Of a stretch of DNA of 7,143 nt, positions 6,856 through 7,143 are shown piece by piece. The translations under genes were made by a program, and so were the position numbers. Position 1 is the first letter of the stretch. Each line of letters starts with the position of its first letter. A model generated the notes under the pieces. That model was not told the origin of the DNA and ran no database searches. It worked only from the letters and a program-made list of their open reading frames with translations. Origin of the DNA: Nitrososphaerales archaeon TH703 (GTDB taxonomy: Archaea > Thermoproteota > Nitrososphaeria > Nitrososphaerales > Nitrososphaeraceae); the NCBI GenBank assembly GCA_014523525.1, contig JAATVL010000198.1, positions 1 through 7,143 on the forward strand, read 5' to 3'.

Positions 6856-7143
6856 TTAATTAATATTATTCTTTGCACTAATCTTGAATATTGTACCATC
6901 ACGTTTATAGTTTGATAGAATATACAAATTGCCATCAGGTCCGACTTGAAGATCCGTAATCACTCCAAAATTTCTGCCGAAAGCTACGCTGCATGTTTCA
7001 TTTTTAGTCTCTGCTTTCTTATCTTTCAACTGACCAGAGAGTACTAGATGTGTTCTTGTCTTGTCTAACGGAAAATTAAAAATAGTGCCATTTTTTACAC
7101 TGCCTACTAATAATGTGTCTTTATATCTTGGTCCAAGATTGTC
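6856..7143 (-). CDS. PQQ-dependent sugar dehydrogenase-like (GSDH) protein, C-terminal fragment
   Basis: The minus strand carries an open frame running off the window end. It encodes the last 95 residues of a protein and stops with TAA at 6856-6858. The sequence fits the C-terminus of the glucose/sorbosone dehydrogenase (soluble aldose sugar dehydrogenase, YliI-like) family. LGPRYKDTLLVGSVKNGTIF corresponds to the blade that reports a deliverable product value. The final FGRNFGVITDLQVGPDGNLY, then ILSNYKRDGTIFKI, is the typical last blade (ITDLxxGPDGxLYILS...GxIFKI). Family members are six-bladed propellers that oxidise sugars with PQQ, usually outside the cytoplasmic membrane. The catalytic His/Arg and PQQ/Ca ligands would lie in the missing part, so activity cannot be judged. 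It converges with the PQQ-like gene, with 46 bp between stop codons. Confidence 0.78.
   Translation of the reverse strand, partial: DNLGPRYKDTLLVGSVKNGTIFNFPLDKTRTHLVLSGQLKDKKAETKNETCSVAFGRNFGVITDLQVGPDGNLYILSNYKRDGTIFKISAKNNIN

Overview
The window reads as an archaeal chromosome segment, most likely from an ammonia-oxidising Nitrososphaeria (Thaumarchaeota) lineage of low G+C content, such as Nitrososphaera or Nitrosocosmicus. This is an inference. It rests on T/A-rich TATA-like boxes close to start codons, few Shine-Dalgarno sites, AT-rich codon use, and a gene set typical of those genomes: an APC transporter fused to USP-like domains, an FTR1 iron permease, a short DtxR-type regulator, a PQQ-like propeller protein and a GSDH-family dehydrogenase. 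No rRNA, tRNA, CRISPR array, insertion sequence or integrase was seen.

Layout. (1) Bases 1-2422, + strand: an APC-superfamily amino acid permease with two C-terminal USP-like domains. Its 5' end is close to, or possibly beyond, the window edge. (2) Bases 2423-2644: a 222-bp intergenic region with a TATA box, a 14-bp palindrome resembling a DtxR/IdeR operator over the predicted transcription start, a possible 14-residue leader ORF, and a GAGGT ribosome binding site. (3) Bases 2645-5044, +: an FTR1-family iron permease with a signal peptide and an unusually large extracytoplasmic N-terminal region. (4) Bases 5189-5635, +: a DtxR/MntR-family metal-dependent repressor, probably leaderless. (5) Bases 5715-6809, +: a putatively cytosolic eight-bladed PQQ-like beta-propeller protein. 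(6) Bases 6856-7143, - strand: the C-terminal 95 residues of a PQQ-dependent sugar dehydrogenase-like (GSDH) protein, convergent with gene 5. No gene-free stretch exceeds 300 bp.

How the genes may work together. The clearest unit is iron homeostasis. FTR1 would import iron, and the adjacent DtxR-type protein would sense intracellular metal and could repress ftr1 through the palindrome upstream of it. The amino acid permease and the two propeller proteins show no demonstrated link to this unit. I see no wholly novel system. The points most worth checking are the operator/regulator pair, the changed metal ligands in the regulator, the repeat-bearing FTR1 N-terminal region, and the cysteine-rich propeller without a signal peptide.
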